Positions 35,289 to 43,760 of a stretch of 64,000 nucleotides of DNA are shown piece by piece. The notes under the pieces are model-generated. The model made no database searches. It was not told the DNA's origin and saw only the letters and a list, made by a program, of their open reading frames with translations. The stretch spans positions 930,001 to 994,000 of the forward strand of contig NZ_SODF01000002.1 of assembly GCF_004365875.1 (NCBI RefSeq), given 5' to 3'. Every line of letters begins with the position of its first letter. Within the stretch, counting starts at the first letter, position 1. This DNA comes from Kribbella kalugense. Lineage in GTDB: Bacteria > Actinomycetota > Actinomycetes > Propionibacteriales > Kribbellaceae. The translations under genes were made by a program, and so were the position numbers.

Positions 35289-35762
35289 GTGACGACGCCA
35301 ACCCCGCCTGCGGTGGTCCTCCGCCCCATTACCGACGCCGAGTACCCGGACTGGAAGGACCTGACCGCGACATCGTTCGCGGCCGGCATCGGTCCGGTCC
35401 GAGGACTGAATGCCGACGAGGCGGTGAAGTTCGCATACGAAGAGACCGAGCGGCTGCTTCCGGACGGGCCGGCCACCGAACACCACCTGATCTGGATCGC
35501 CGAGGCCGGTGACGAACCGGTCGGCAGCCTGTGGATCAGCCTGCGCTCGAAGATCCCGTTCATCTTCGGCATCGAGGTGGACAGCACTCAGCGCGGCAAG
35601 GGGTACGGCCGGGCGATCATGCTCGCCGGCCAGGATGAGTGCCGCCGCCTCGGCCACACCCAGATCGACCTGAACGTCTTCGCGGACAACACCACCGCGG
35701 TCGGGTTGTACGACTCGCTCGGGTACGCCGTCATTTCTCAGCAGATGCGCCTCGACCTCTGA
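35289..35762 (+). CDS. GNAT family N-acetyltransferase
   Basis: The 157-residue protein carries the acetyl-CoA motif A (IEVDSTQRGKGYGRAIM) and C-terminal motif B (LNVFADNTTAVGLYDSLGY). The acceptor is unknown. The GTG at 35289 is preceded at six bases by TATCGT, so it is probably leaderless; there is no ribosome site. Its end overlaps the convergent hydrolase by 32 bp. Confidence 0.88.
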   Translation: MTTPTPPAVVLRPITDAEYPDWKDLTATSFAAGIGPVRGLNADEAVKFAYEETERLLPDGPATEHHLIWIAEAGDEPVGSLWISLRSKIPFIFGIEVDSTQRGKGYGRAIMLAGQDECRRLGHTQIDLNVFADNTTAVGLYDSLGYAVISQQMRLDL

Positions 35763-36588
35763 CGAACTCCCTGATCAAGCCGGCGAACTCCGCCGGCTGG
35801 TCCAGCGGCATAAGCGTGTAGCTGTCCGCAACCTCAGCGAACTGGGCCTGGGGCAACAGTTCGGCGAGCCGACGGCCGTGGTCGAGGGGCATCACGCGGT
35901 CCTCGGACGCCCAGACCACCAGCGCAGGCTTGTCGAAGTGCGCGAGCTCCGGCGCGGTCTCGACCAAGAGATTGCGGTCCGCGAAGACAGCCCGGAGCAT
36001 CCGTACCGTCTCCGCACGGATCTCGGGCTGCTCGAGCACCGGCCTGATCCATCGGGCGGTCACCGCGTCGCCGCGCTTCGTCAGTGTCCCGAAAGCGAGC
36101 GGCGTACGACGGACAGCCCGGACCCGCAACTGCTGCATGAACGCGCCGAACAACCCCGGCGACAGCTTGCCGGACAACGCGAGCGTCTTTCCCGTCAGTC
36201 CAGGCGGCAGGTTGTCGAACGCCTCGCACGACGCCAGCACAGCCCGTCCCACCCGCTTCGCACCATCGCGCAGTACGAGCTGTACGACGGCCCCGCCGGT
36301 GTCGTTCCCGACCAGTACGACGTCGTGCAGATCGAGCCGGTCGAGGAACTCGGCGACCAGGCCGGCGATCCCCGGCAGAGACAAGTCGGCATCCGGACTC
36401 ATCGGCCGCCGGTGTGCTCCGAGCGGCAGGGTGGGCGCGATGCAGCGGTGGTCAGTGCTCAGGTCGGCGATCACGTCGTCCCAGAGCGAGGCATCCATCA
36501 GCAGCCCGTGCAGCAGCACGACCACGGGTCCGTCGGTACCGCTGTCGACGTACTGCAAGGTCCCGGCCGAGAGCTCGATCTCATTCAT
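35731..36588 (-). CDS. Alpha/beta hydrolase with aspartate nucleophile
   Basis: The 285-residue alpha/beta hydrolase has oxyanion motif HGLLMDASLW and a nucleophile elbow reading GNDTGG, so Asp replaces Ser, as in epoxide hydrolases and haloalkane dehalogenases. An acid residue is available in WASEDRVMP. Where the catalytic His is expected, the sequence reads DSYTLMPLDQP and no His is seen. Activity is therefore uncertain. It starts beneath a consensus TATAAT and a 13-bp palindrome. Confidence 0.85.
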   Translation of the reverse strand: MNEIELSAGTLQYVDSGTDGPVVVLLHGLLMDASLWDDVIADLSTDHRCIAPTLPLGAHRRPMSPDADLSLPGIAGLVAEFLDRLDLHDVVLVGNDTGGAVVQLVLRDGAKRVGRAVLASCEAFDNLPPGLTGKTLALSGKLSPGLFGAFMQQLRVRAVRRTPLAFGTLTKRGDAVTARWIRPVLEQPEIRAETVRMLRAVFADRNLLVETAPELAHFDKPALVVWASEDRVMPLDHGRRLAELLPQAQFAEVADSYTLMPLDQPAEFAGLIREFVRGRGASAEK

Positions 36589-36608
36589 ACGGGAATCATA
36601 TTATATGA
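36589..36608 (-). promoter_or_regulatory. Consensus -10 inside a palindrome
   Basis: TCATATTATATGA (36596-36608) is a perfect 13-bp palindrome. On the minus strand it contains TATAAT (36605-36600), giving a start point about five bases before the hydrolase ATG. An operator overlapping a -10 suggests repression of this hydrolase; the regulator is not identified. Confidence 0.5.
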
Positions 36609-36904
36609 ACCTCATACACGCCGAGGAAACGTGGTGGACGACGCTTTCCGGGACGGCATACCGTTAGCGGTGGCAGCCGCACGTCGGAAGGACCCACAGG
36701 GAGCGATGCCTACACCTCGCCGAGATAAGGGTTGATTTTGCGTCAACCGGCGCGATCGTCCTGGATCGCGCAGCCGAGACGGACCTCGAGGGCCGCCCGG
36801 TAGTTCTCGTACGGCGGAGTGACCGGCCTGTGCTCTGCGCGTTGTGCGCGGTGACGCTGCCCGGTCCGTAGTCAACCGACTCTCTCGAAAGCGGTGCATC
36901 GCCC
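36605..36904 (+). other. Gene-free leader of the ABC exporter with hairpins and a possible 20-codon ORF
   Basis: This 300-bp stretch precedes the ABC ATPase. It holds a possible leader ORF, 36605-36667 (MNLIHAEETWWTTLSGTAYR), with two adjacent Trp codons. A GGTTGA/TCAACC stem lies at 36730-36748, and a perfect 8-bp stem GCGCGATC/GATCGCGC at 36750-36771. The hairpins could be an attenuator. No known RNA family is recognised. Confidence 0.3.
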
Positions 36905-37927
36905 GTGACATCTGCTCACGCCTTGCCGCCTGTCATCGCGGCACACGATCTGACCAAGACCTACACGTTCCACCAGCAGCGCGCCGGACTCGGCGGGGCG
37001 CTGAAGAGCCTGGTGAAACGCAAGTACGAAACCCGGCTCGCGGTCGACCGCGTCACCTTCGACATTGAGCGCGGCGAAGTAGTCGGCCTGCTCGGCCCGA
37101 ACGGCGCCGGCAAGACGACCACGCTGAAGATGCTCTCCGGCTTGCTCTACAAGACCTCCGGCGACCTGGAGGTTCTCGGCCACACGCCCTCGGATCGCAA
37201 GCACGATTACCTGCGCCGGATCGCGCTCGTCATGGGTCAGAAGACCATGCTCTGGTGGGACGTCCCGGCGATGGAGAGCCTCCTGCTGCACAAGGACATG
37301 TACGGCTTGTCCACAGCGGAGTTCGACCGCAACGTGGCCGAGCTGGCCGAGTTGCTCGAGGTCGAGCACCTGCTGAACGTCCAGGTCCGCAAGACCTCAC
37401 TCGGTGAACGGATGAAGCTCGAGCTGATGGCGGCGCTCGTCCACGGCCCGGAGATCCTGTTCCTCGACGAGCCGACGATCGGCCTCGACGTGGTCGCGAA
37501 GGCCCGGGTCCGGACGTTCCTCGCCGACGTGAACCGGCGCCGCGGTACGACGATCCTGATCACCAGCCACGACATGGACGACATCGAGGCGCTCTGCTCG
37601 CGGGTGATGATCATCGACCACGGCCGGCTGCAGTTCGACGGCGGTCTGGATGATCTGGTTCGTACGGCGCAACCGCGCAAGCTGGTGCGGGCGACGTACG
37701 CGACACCGGTCGACGGCGCCCGGCTCGAAGGGCTGGAAGGTGTGACCGCGGTCGAGGTCTCCGGCCAGACGGTCAAGCTCCAAGCCGATCGGGAGCGGGC
37801 CGGTTTCGTGATGGAGCAGCTCACCCGGCTCGGTCCGCTGGTCGACCTGGATGTTGCGGACGCGGACGTCGAGGACATCATGCGCGACCTGTTCCTCCGC
37901 CGCAGCACGCTGGGGGACGCCTCATGA
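36905..37927 (+). CDS. ABC exporter ATP-binding protein
   Basis: The 340-residue ATPase has Walker A GPNGAGKTTT, Q-loop MGQKTMLWWD, a modified signature SLGERMKLEL, Walker B ILFLDEPTIGLD and the switch His in TSHDMDD. The Q-loop and signature variants are typical of the ABC-2 group with paired DUF990-like permeases. About 100 residues of C-terminal regulatory domain follow. It starts with GTG and overlaps the first permease gene (ATGA). Confidence 0.93.
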   Translation: MTSAHALPPVIAAHDLTKTYTFHQQRAGLGGALKSLVKRKYETRLAVDRVTFDIERGEVVGLLGPNGAGKTTTLKMLSGLLYKTSGDLEVLGHTPSDRKHDYLRRIALVMGQKTMLWWDVPAMESLLLHKDMYGLSTAEFDRNVAELAELLEVEHLLNVQVRKTSLGERMKLELMAALVHGPEILFLDEPTIGLDVVAKARVRTFLADVNRRRGTTILITSHDMDDIEALCSRVMIIDHGRLQFDGGLDDLVRTAQPRKLVRATYATPVDGARLEGLEGVTAVEVSGQTVKLQADRERAGFVMEQLTRLGPLVDLDVADADVEDIMRDLFLRRSTLGDAS

Positions 37928-38736
37928 GCACAGTCGCCCGGAACCTTCGCGTCGTACGGCGGATGACGGCGGCCGAGATCGCCCAGCAGTCCGTGTACCG
38001 CGGCGCCTGGATCATCTTCATGCTGGCCAACATCTGCATGCCGATCATCTCGCTGCTGATCTGGCGGACCGCGCTCTCGAACGGCGCTCAGCTCCCAGTC
38101 GACGAGCGCTACATCACGACGTACTTCGTGCTGCTCGGGTTCGTCACGATGGCGACGTCGTCCTGGATGGCGGCGTTCCTGGCCAACGACATCCGGCTGG
38201 GGAAGTTGTCGAGCTGGATGGTGCGGCCGGCGTCGTTGCTGGTCGGCTTCGTGGCGAACAACCTGTCGGAGAAGTTCCTGAAGCTGTTCGCGCTGGTGCC
38301 GATGATCGGCATCGTCTGGTGGATCTTCCGCGACTCGATGAACATCCCGGCCGGGCCGGGCCGGTGGGCGCTGTTCGCGGTCAGCATCGTGCTTGGAGCG
38401 GTGCTGGTGTTCACGATCGACATCCTGATCGCGGCGCTGGCGTTCTGGATGGATGACGTCGGCGCGTTGGTGCAGGCGCGGGTGATCATCTCGAGTGTGC
38501 TGTCGGGAGCCGTCGTACCGCTGGCGTTGATGCCTACGTGGTCGCGGGGTTTCGTTGATCACCAGCCGTTTCGGTTCACGGTGTCGTTCCCGGTCGAGAT
38601 CGTGGCGGGACAGCTGACCGGGCGCGAGTTGCTGGCGGGCTTTGGGATCCAGCTCGGGTACGTCGTCGTGCTCGGAGTGATCGCCCGGCTCGTGTGGTCG
38701 GCGGGGATCCGCGCGTACTCGGCGGTGGGCGCATGA
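37924..38736 (+). CDS. ABC-2 family exporter permease
   Basis: The 270-residue membrane protein has six predicted helices in the DUF990/ABC-2 pattern (RGAWIIFMLANICMPIISLL, and FTIDILIAALAFWMDD with the characteristic W-M-D-D). It forms a heterodimer with the next permease, which it overlaps by four bases. Substrate is unknown. Confidence 0.88.
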   Translation: MSTVARNLRVVRRMTAAEIAQQSVYRGAWIIFMLANICMPIISLLIWRTALSNGAQLPVDERYITTYFVLLGFVTMATSSWMAAFLANDIRLGKLSSWMVRPASLLVGFVANNLSEKFLKLFALVPMIGIVWWIFRDSMNIPAGPGRWALFAVSIVLGAVLVFTIDILIAALAFWMDDVGALVQARVIISSVLSGAVVPLALMPTWSRGFVDHQPFRFTVSFPVEIVAGQLTGRELLAGFGIQLGYVVVLGVIARLVWSAGIRAYSAVGA

Positions 38737-39557
38737 GCACACCGCTTGATCGGAACTGGATGCACAAGCAGTGGCGGCATCTCCGGCTGTGGCGGCGGTT
38801 CTTTGCACAGGCGGTCGTTCGGGAGACGCACTACCGCGCGCATTTCCTGACCACGCTGCTCGTCGGTCTGGTCCAGCTGGGGTTGGGGATCGTGCCGACG
38901 CTGCTGCTGTTCGGGTTCACGTCGGAGGTGCACGGATGGTCGCGGGCCGAGGTGATCGCGCTGGTCGGCGTGTACCAGATCGTCACCGGGCTGATGGCGA
39001 CGTTCGTCGCGCCGAACATGAACCGGATGACGTCGTACCTCACCGAGGGTGAGCTGGACGTCGTCCTGCTGCGGCCGGTGTCGAGCCAGTTCTACCTGAC
39101 CTTGCGGTGGATCAACATCGCAGAGCTGACGAACGTTGCCAGCGGCATCGTTGTGCTCGTGATCGGGTTGGTGCAGTCGGATCTGCGGCCGGGTTTCGGG
39201 CAGGTGGTGCAGGCCGTCGTACTGGCCGGCTGCGGGTTGGTGTTGCTGACGGCGGTGTGGTCGGCGATGTCGTTCCTGGCGTTCTGGCTGCAGTCGGTGG
39301 GCCCGATCGGGGTCGTGTACCTGAGCGCGGTCGAGGCCGGCCGGTACCCGTTGGTGTTCTTTCCGGTCGCGGTACGGGCGTTCCTGACGTTCGCGTTTCC
39401 GGTGGCGTTCGCGACGACGTACCCGGTGCGGGCGCTGGCGGGCGATCTGGGCTGGGGCTGGGTCGCGCTCGGCGCTGGGCTTGCGGTGGTGGCAATGACC
39501 CTAGTTCGTTTGTTGTGGCGGCGTGGATTGCTCACGTACGCGAGCGCGTCTAGCTGA
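38733..39557 (+). CDS. ABC-2 family exporter permease
   Basis: The 274-residue membrane protein is the second permease of the exporter, with about six helices (HFLTTLLVGLVQLGLGIVPT at the first). The LTEGELDVVLLRPVSSQFY cytoplasmic segment is typical of DUF990-like subunits. The ATG at 38733 overlaps the previous stop. The exporter is complete: one ATPase and two permeases. Confidence 0.88.
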   Translation: MSTPLDRNWMHKQWRHLRLWRRFFAQAVVRETHYRAHFLTTLLVGLVQLGLGIVPTLLLFGFTSEVHGWSRAEVIALVGVYQIVTGLMATFVAPNMNRMTSYLTEGELDVVLLRPVSSQFYLTLRWINIAELTNVASGIVVLVIGLVQSDLRPGFGQVVQAVVLAGCGLVLLTAVWSAMSFLAFWLQSVGPIGVVYLSAVEAGRYPLVFFPVAVRAFLTFAFPVAFATTYPVRALAGDLGWGWVALGAGLAVVAMTLVRLLWRRGLLTYASASS

Positions 39558-39575
39558 TGTGGTTATCTGTGAGGT

Positions 39576-40664
39576 ATGAGCTGGTGGGTCCTGCACGTGG
39601 ACATGGATCAGTTCATCGCGGCCGTGGAGATCCGGCGGCGGCCTGAGCTGCGTGGGCTGCCTGTCGTGGTGGGCGGATCCGGGGATCCGACCCAACCACG
39701 GCAGGTGGTCGCCACGGCGTCGTACGAGGCCCGGGAGTACGGCGTACATTCCGGGATGCCAGTGCGGGCGGCGTACAAGAAGTGCCCGCAGGCGGTGTTC
39801 CTGCCCACGGACCCGACGGCGTACGACGCGGCGTCTGTCGAGGTCATGGACGTGTTGCGCGGGTTTCCGGTCGTGGTCGAGGTGTGGGGCTGGGACGAGT
39901 GCTTCGTCGGAGCCGAGACAGACGACCCGGAGGCACTCGCCGCCTCGCTCCGCGCCGCCGTCGCGTCTCAGACCAAGCTGACCTGCGCGGTCGGCATCGG
40001 CGACAACAAAACCCGGGCCAAGCTGGCCACCAACTTCGCCAAACACACCCGCTCCCATGCCGAACCTTTCACCGGCGCCGGTGAAGGCTCATCCGCCGGC
40101 GTCTACCGACTCACGGCCGCCAACTGGCGCGAGGTGATGAACCACCGCCCGATCCGCGATCTCTGGGGCATCGGCAGCCGGATGGAGAAGAACCTCAACG
40201 AACTCGGCATCACCACCGTCGCCGACCTCACCGCCGCCGACGTCGACGCCCTGAAGAAACGCTTCGGCCCCAACATGGGCGCCTGGTACGCCGCCCTCGG
40301 CCGCGGCCTCGGCGACACCCAGGTCACCGACGTCCCCCGCGAACCCGTCTCCCGCAGCCACGAAGAAACCTTCCCCACCGACCTGGTCGAACTCCCCGAC
40401 ATCGAACGCGAACTCCGCCGCATCGCCGAAGAGGTCACCCGCGAAGTAGTCGCCGACGGCCGCACCATCCAACGCGTCTGGGTAAAACTCCGCTTCACCA
40501 GCTTCTACACCCCCATCAAAAGCCGAAAACTAAAAACCCCAACCCAAGATCCAGAGGTCATCTCCACCACAGCCCTTGAATTGTTGAAGAAGTTCGAGAT
40601 CCGCCGCCCCATCCGCCTGATCGGCGTCCGCGTCGAGTTCGTCCCTCCCGAGCCCGCGCGATAG
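39576..40664 (+). CDS. dinB: DNA polymerase IV (Y-family)
   Basis: The 362-residue translesion polymerase starts MSWWVLHVDMDQFIAAVEIR, with metal-binding Asp and a Phe steric gate. The second acidic site reads VWGWDECFVG, where most relatives have S-x-D-E. Two HhH segments (RDLWGIGSRMEKNLNELGI) and a little-finger domain follow. No C-terminal beta-clamp motif is seen, as in some mycobacterial DinB paralogs. The 3' part has unusually A-rich codons near 40510-40545, but the frame is intact. Confidence 0.92.
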   Translation: MSWWVLHVDMDQFIAAVEIRRRPELRGLPVVVGGSGDPTQPRQVVATASYEAREYGVHSGMPVRAAYKKCPQAVFLPTDPTAYDAASVEVMDVLRGFPVVVEVWGWDECFVGAETDDPEALAASLRAAVASQTKLTCAVGIGDNKTRAKLATNFAKHTRSHAEPFTGAGEGSSAGVYRLTAANWREVMNHRPIRDLWGIGSRMEKNLNELGITTVADLTAADVDALKKRFGPNMGAWYAALGRGLGDTQVTDVPREPVSRSHEETFPTDLVELPDIERELRRIAEEVTREVVADGRTIQRVWVKLRFTSFYTPIKSRKLKTPTQDPEVISTTALELLKKFEIRRPIRLIGVRVEFVPPEPAR

Positions 40665-40680
40665 CTCCAGCAGAGACGTC

Positions 40681-40713
40681 ATATATAACTTTAACCCGAT
40701 AACGTTGTATAGT
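40681..40713 (+). promoter_or_regulatory. AT-rich promoter/operator of the Fic gene
   Basis: TATAGT at 40708-40713 is a good -10, ending seven bases before the GTG at 40721. Upstream, AACTTTA-N6-TAACGTT (40687-40706) is an inverted repeat matching 6 of 7 per arm. This is the most AT-rich spot in the surrounding kilobases, consistent with a regulated promoter, perhaps by the Fic protein's own C-terminal winged helix. Confidence 0.5.
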
Positions 40714-40720
40714 GGCAGAC

Positions 40721-41926
40721 GTGAACCAATCCGCAGACGCTCAGCTCGCGGTCGGCTGGGAACGCTGCACCTGGGACGGGGCCGACACCCCCATGTCCCG
40801 TCGTGAACGGGCAGTAGCGCAAGGCCCGTACCTGGCAGCGGTCCCGCCTGCGATCTCGGGCATGGACTTCGACATCACGTCCGCGATTGCCACCGAGGCC
40901 GAGGATGCGCTGGTCGAGATCTCTCATTTCGACGCCGAGTTGGCCAACAGCCTTCCGCGAGCTGATGGAGAGCTCGCTCCACTTGCCGTCGTCCTGCTGC
41001 GCACCGAGTCGGCGTCCTCCTCGCAGATCGAAGGCGTCACCGCCGGAGCGAAGGCGTTGGCCATCGCGACCCTGCACGAGTCGTCAGGCCAGAACGCCCG
41101 AATGGTCGCCGCCAACGTCGAGGCCATGCAAAGGGCGATCGACCTGGCCGACGACCTCAGCACGGACTCGATCCTCGCCGCCCACCGTGCCCTGATGGAT
41201 GGTCAGGCCTACGCAGGTCCCGGACGACTGCGGGACGGCCAGGTTTGGATCGGAGGCGGCCCAACTCCCCACACCGCGACATTCGTTCCGCCCCGGTACG
41301 AGCGGGTCCCGGCCTTGATGGAAGATCTGGTGGCGTTCTGCAATCGGACGGATATCCCGGTTCTGACCCAGGTCTCGATCGCGCACGCTCAGTTCGAGAC
41401 GATCCATCCGTTCAACGACGGGAACGGACGTACCGGCCGGACCCTGGTCCACGCGATGCTGCGCCGGTCTGGCGTGACGCGACGTCTGACGGTCCCGGTC
41501 TCGGCCGGTCTACTCACGGACACCGAGGCGTACTTCGCCGCGCTTGGATCGTATCGAGACGGCGATCCCGCACCGATCATCACCCAGTTCAGCCGTGCCT
41601 CCTTCGCCGCGGTCGGCAACGGGCGGCACTTGGTCACTGACCTCACCGAGATCTACGCCGACTGGCAGCAGGATCTCCCGTCTCGACAGGGCTCGGCCGC
41701 CCGTCGACTGCTGCCGCACCTGCTCAGTCAGCCCGCAGTCGCGGTCAAGCACATCCAGCAGCATCTGGAGGTCTCACAGCCGGCCGCACAACGGGCCGTC
41801 GACCAACTTGTCGAAGCCGGAATCCTGAAGCAGATCTCAACTGGAAAGCGCGATCGCGTGTGGATCGCACGTGAGGTGATCACTGCGCTCGACAACTTCG
41901 CAACCCGCTCCGGCCGCCGCGGTTGA
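40721..41926 (+). CDS. Fic family protein (AMP-transferase) with inhibitory motif and winged helix
   Basis: The 401-residue protein has the N-terminal inhibitory helix motif SSSQIEG, the Fic core HPFNDGNGRTGR, and a C-terminal winged helix (VKHIQQHLEVSQPAAQRAVD). Such class II Fic proteins usually AMPylate targets or themselves and are held off by the glutamate of the inhibitory motif. An upstream in-frame GTG at 40712 overlaps the -10 and is rejected. No separate antitoxin gene adjoins it. Confidence 0.92.
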   Translation: MNQSADAQLAVGWERCTWDGADTPMSRRERAVAQGPYLAAVPPAISGMDFDITSAIATEAEDALVEISHFDAELANSLPRADGELAPLAVVLLRTESASSSQIEGVTAGAKALAIATLHESSGQNARMVAANVEAMQRAIDLADDLSTDSILAAHRALMDGQAYAGPGRLRDGQVWIGGGPTPHTATFVPPRYERVPALMEDLVAFCNRTDIPVLTQVSIAHAQFETIHPFNDGNGRTGRTLVHAMLRRSGVTRRLTVPVSAGLLTDTEAYFAALGSYRDGDPAPIITQFSRASFAAVGNGRHLVTDLTEIYADWQQDLPSRQGSAARRLLPHLLSQPAVAVKHIQQHLEVSQPAAQRAVDQLVEAGILKQISTGKRDRVWIAREVITALDNFATRSGRRG

Positions 41927-41973
41927 CCCCAGGTGGTTGGGACTACCTGCTTTCCGGTTCGGGAAGGAGCAGC

Positions 41974-42921
41974 TCAGCCGAGCTCGGTCAGTGCCTTTGC
42001 TAGTGCTTCGTAGCTCTCCCGGACGGCTTCGGGGTTGTTGAGGCGGTGGCGTTCTAGGCGGGTTGCGGCTAGGTGGCGGGCTTCGTAGAGGGTGGCTCGC
42101 CAGAGGGCGGTTGGGGTGCGGTCCAAGGCGCCGTACGTTTGCCAGAAGGCTTCTCGTTCGTCGGGTTTTGCTTGGGCCATTCGGATTGTCCAGTCCGCGG
42201 CGGGGTCTCCGAACTCGGCTCGGTCGAAGTCGAGCACTCCGGAGATCACCGGTTCGGGCGCCTTGGGGTCCAGTAGGCAGTTGACGGTCCAGAGGTCGCC
42301 GGTCAGCAGGCGCGGCTCCTGTATCTCGTCCAGCTTCGCTCGGCCGCGGGCAGCCAGCGTGGCGGCCGTTCGTACGTCCTCGGCGTCGAGGCCTACGTGT
42401 TCCAGGTCGGCTGCGATCTGGGTGAACGATGCGATCACGACCTCGCTCCAGGACGAGTACGCCGGCCCGTCCACTCGGCCGAAGTACGGGCCACGTACGG
42501 CGTGCACGGAGTGGGTGATCGCGCCGAGTTGCCGAAAGAACGTCGTACGCCCGGACCGTGGGTATCGCCCCAAACCATCCGGTGCCGGGACGCCGGGCAG
42601 GCAGGTCTGGATCATCCAGTCGCGGTCGACGACGGCGTGCGACCAGTCCACGGCGAGCACCCGAGGCATCAGTTCCGCAACCACCGCCAGCCAGGGCACC
42701 GCGGCGTACTCGTTCCGCATCAGATGCCGTTCGGACCCGAACTGCGCACTCTCCTCAGGCGCCACCCGCAGCACCACCGGCTCGTCCCGCCCGGCCAGGT
42801 CCACCCGGTACACGCTGTTGTACCCCGCATATCCCAGCTCGACCGCCGTCACCGGCACCACGCCTGTACCGAACGCCCGCTGGCAAACCGCCTCGATCTC
42901 GGCGGGGGTCAACGCGCCCAC
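41974..42921 (-). CDS. APH-fold phosphotransferase
   Basis: The 315-residue kinase has the aminoglycoside-phosphotransferase fold: the ATP lysine position lies in PVVLRVAP, where Arg replaces Lys; the catalytic loop is LLTGDLWTVNCLLD; the metal site is GVLDFDRAEFGDPAADW. It is last in the sugar-acid operon and overlaps the lactonase stop (TAGTG). A role in phosphorylating a sugar or amino alcohol is more likely than drug resistance, but this is inference. Confidence 0.82.
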   Translation of the reverse strand: MGALTPAEIEAVCQRAFGTGVVPVTAVELGYAGYNSVYRVDLAGRDEPVVLRVAPEESAQFGSERHLMRNEYAAVPWLAVVAELMPRVLAVDWSHAVVDRDWMIQTCLPGVPAPDGLGRYPRSGRTTFFRQLGAITHSVHAVRGPYFGRVDGPAYSSWSEVVIASFTQIAADLEHVGLDAEDVRTAATLAARGRAKLDEIQEPRLLTGDLWTVNCLLDPKAPEPVISGVLDFDRAEFGDPAADWTIRMAQAKPDEREAFWQTYGALDRTPTALWRATLYEARHLAATRLERHRLNNPEAVRESYEALAKALTELG

Positions 42922-43760
42922 TAGAGGTTGTAGGTGCGGGTGGCGGTGGTGGTGAAGATTGCTTCGTGGTCTGTGGGGGTGAGGTTGGTGGTGAGGGTTT
43001 TGGCGGTTTCTACGACCTGGTCATAGGTGGCGGCTAGTAGGCAGACGGGCCAGTCGGAGCCGAACATGACTCGGTTTGGGCCGAAGGACTCGAGGACTAC
43101 GTCGGCGTACGGCTGGAGGTCGGTGGGTTTCCAGGTGGTCCAGGGGGCCTCGGTGACCATGCCGGAGAGTTTGCAGGTGACGTTGGGAAGGGCGGCCAGT
43201 TCGCGGAGGTGACCCGCCCACGGCTCCAAGGGTTCGCCGATGACGGGCTTGGAGATGTGGTCGACGACGAAGGTGAGTTGGGGGAGGTTGCGGACGGTCT
43301 GGATCGCGGCGGGAAGGTGCGGGGTCTTGGTGAGGAGGTCGTAGGCCAGGCCGGCGTCGGCGACGGCGGTCAGGCCGCGTTGTACGTCGGGCCGGAGGAG
43401 CCAGTCGACGTCGGGTTCGTCGTGGACCTGGTGCCGGATCGCCTTCAGATACGAGCCGTCCGGGCGGGACAGTAGGCTGTCGAGGACCTCGGCAATGTCC
43501 GGGGCGGTCAGATCCACCCAGCCGACAACCCCTGCCACGAGATCGTTGCTTGCAGCAATCTCTAGGAACTCGACGGTCTCGTCGACCAACCCGACTGTTT
43601 GGACCAGCACGGTCGACGTGACGTCGGCCGCAGCGGCGAGTGGCGCGAGGTCTTCGAGCGAGAAGTTCCGCCGGATCGGGTCCAGCTCCGGACCGACCAT
43701 CCAGGTCTGCTCCCGGACGCTCAAGTCCCAGACATGGTGATGCGCGTCGACTCTACTCAT
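42921..43760 (-). CDS. Amidohydrolase family sugar lactonase (fuconolactonase/rhamnonolactonase-like)
   Basis: The 279-residue TIM-barrel hydrolase has VDAHHHVWDLSVREQTWM at the start (metal-binding H-x-H), VVDHISKPVIGEP and MFGSDWPVC near the end with the catalytic Asp. This is the COG3618 group that opens L-fuconolactone or L-rhamnonolactone. Its position between the importer genes and a sugar-acid dehydratase fits that step. ATGA overlap with the ATPase gene upstream. Confidence 0.9.
   Translation of the reverse strand: MSRVDAHHHVWDLSVREQTWMVGPELDPIRRNFSLEDLAPLAAAADVTSTVLVQTVGLVDETVEFLEIAASNDLVAGVVGWVDLTAPDIAEVLDSLLSRPDGSYLKAIRHQVHDEPDVDWLLRPDVQRGLTAVADAGLAYDLLTKTPHLPAAIQTVRNLPQLTFVVDHISKPVIGEPLEPWAGHLRELAALPNVTCKLSGMVTEAPWTTWKPTDLQPYADVVLESFGPNRVMFGSDWPVCLLAATYDQVVETAKTLTTNLTPTDHEAIFTTTATRTYNL

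Noticed and set aside
40505-40560. A-rich stretch at the 3' end of dinB as a sign of insertion or transfer
   Set aside because: The frame and family signature continue through it; it reflects Lys and Asn codons in the little-finger domain.
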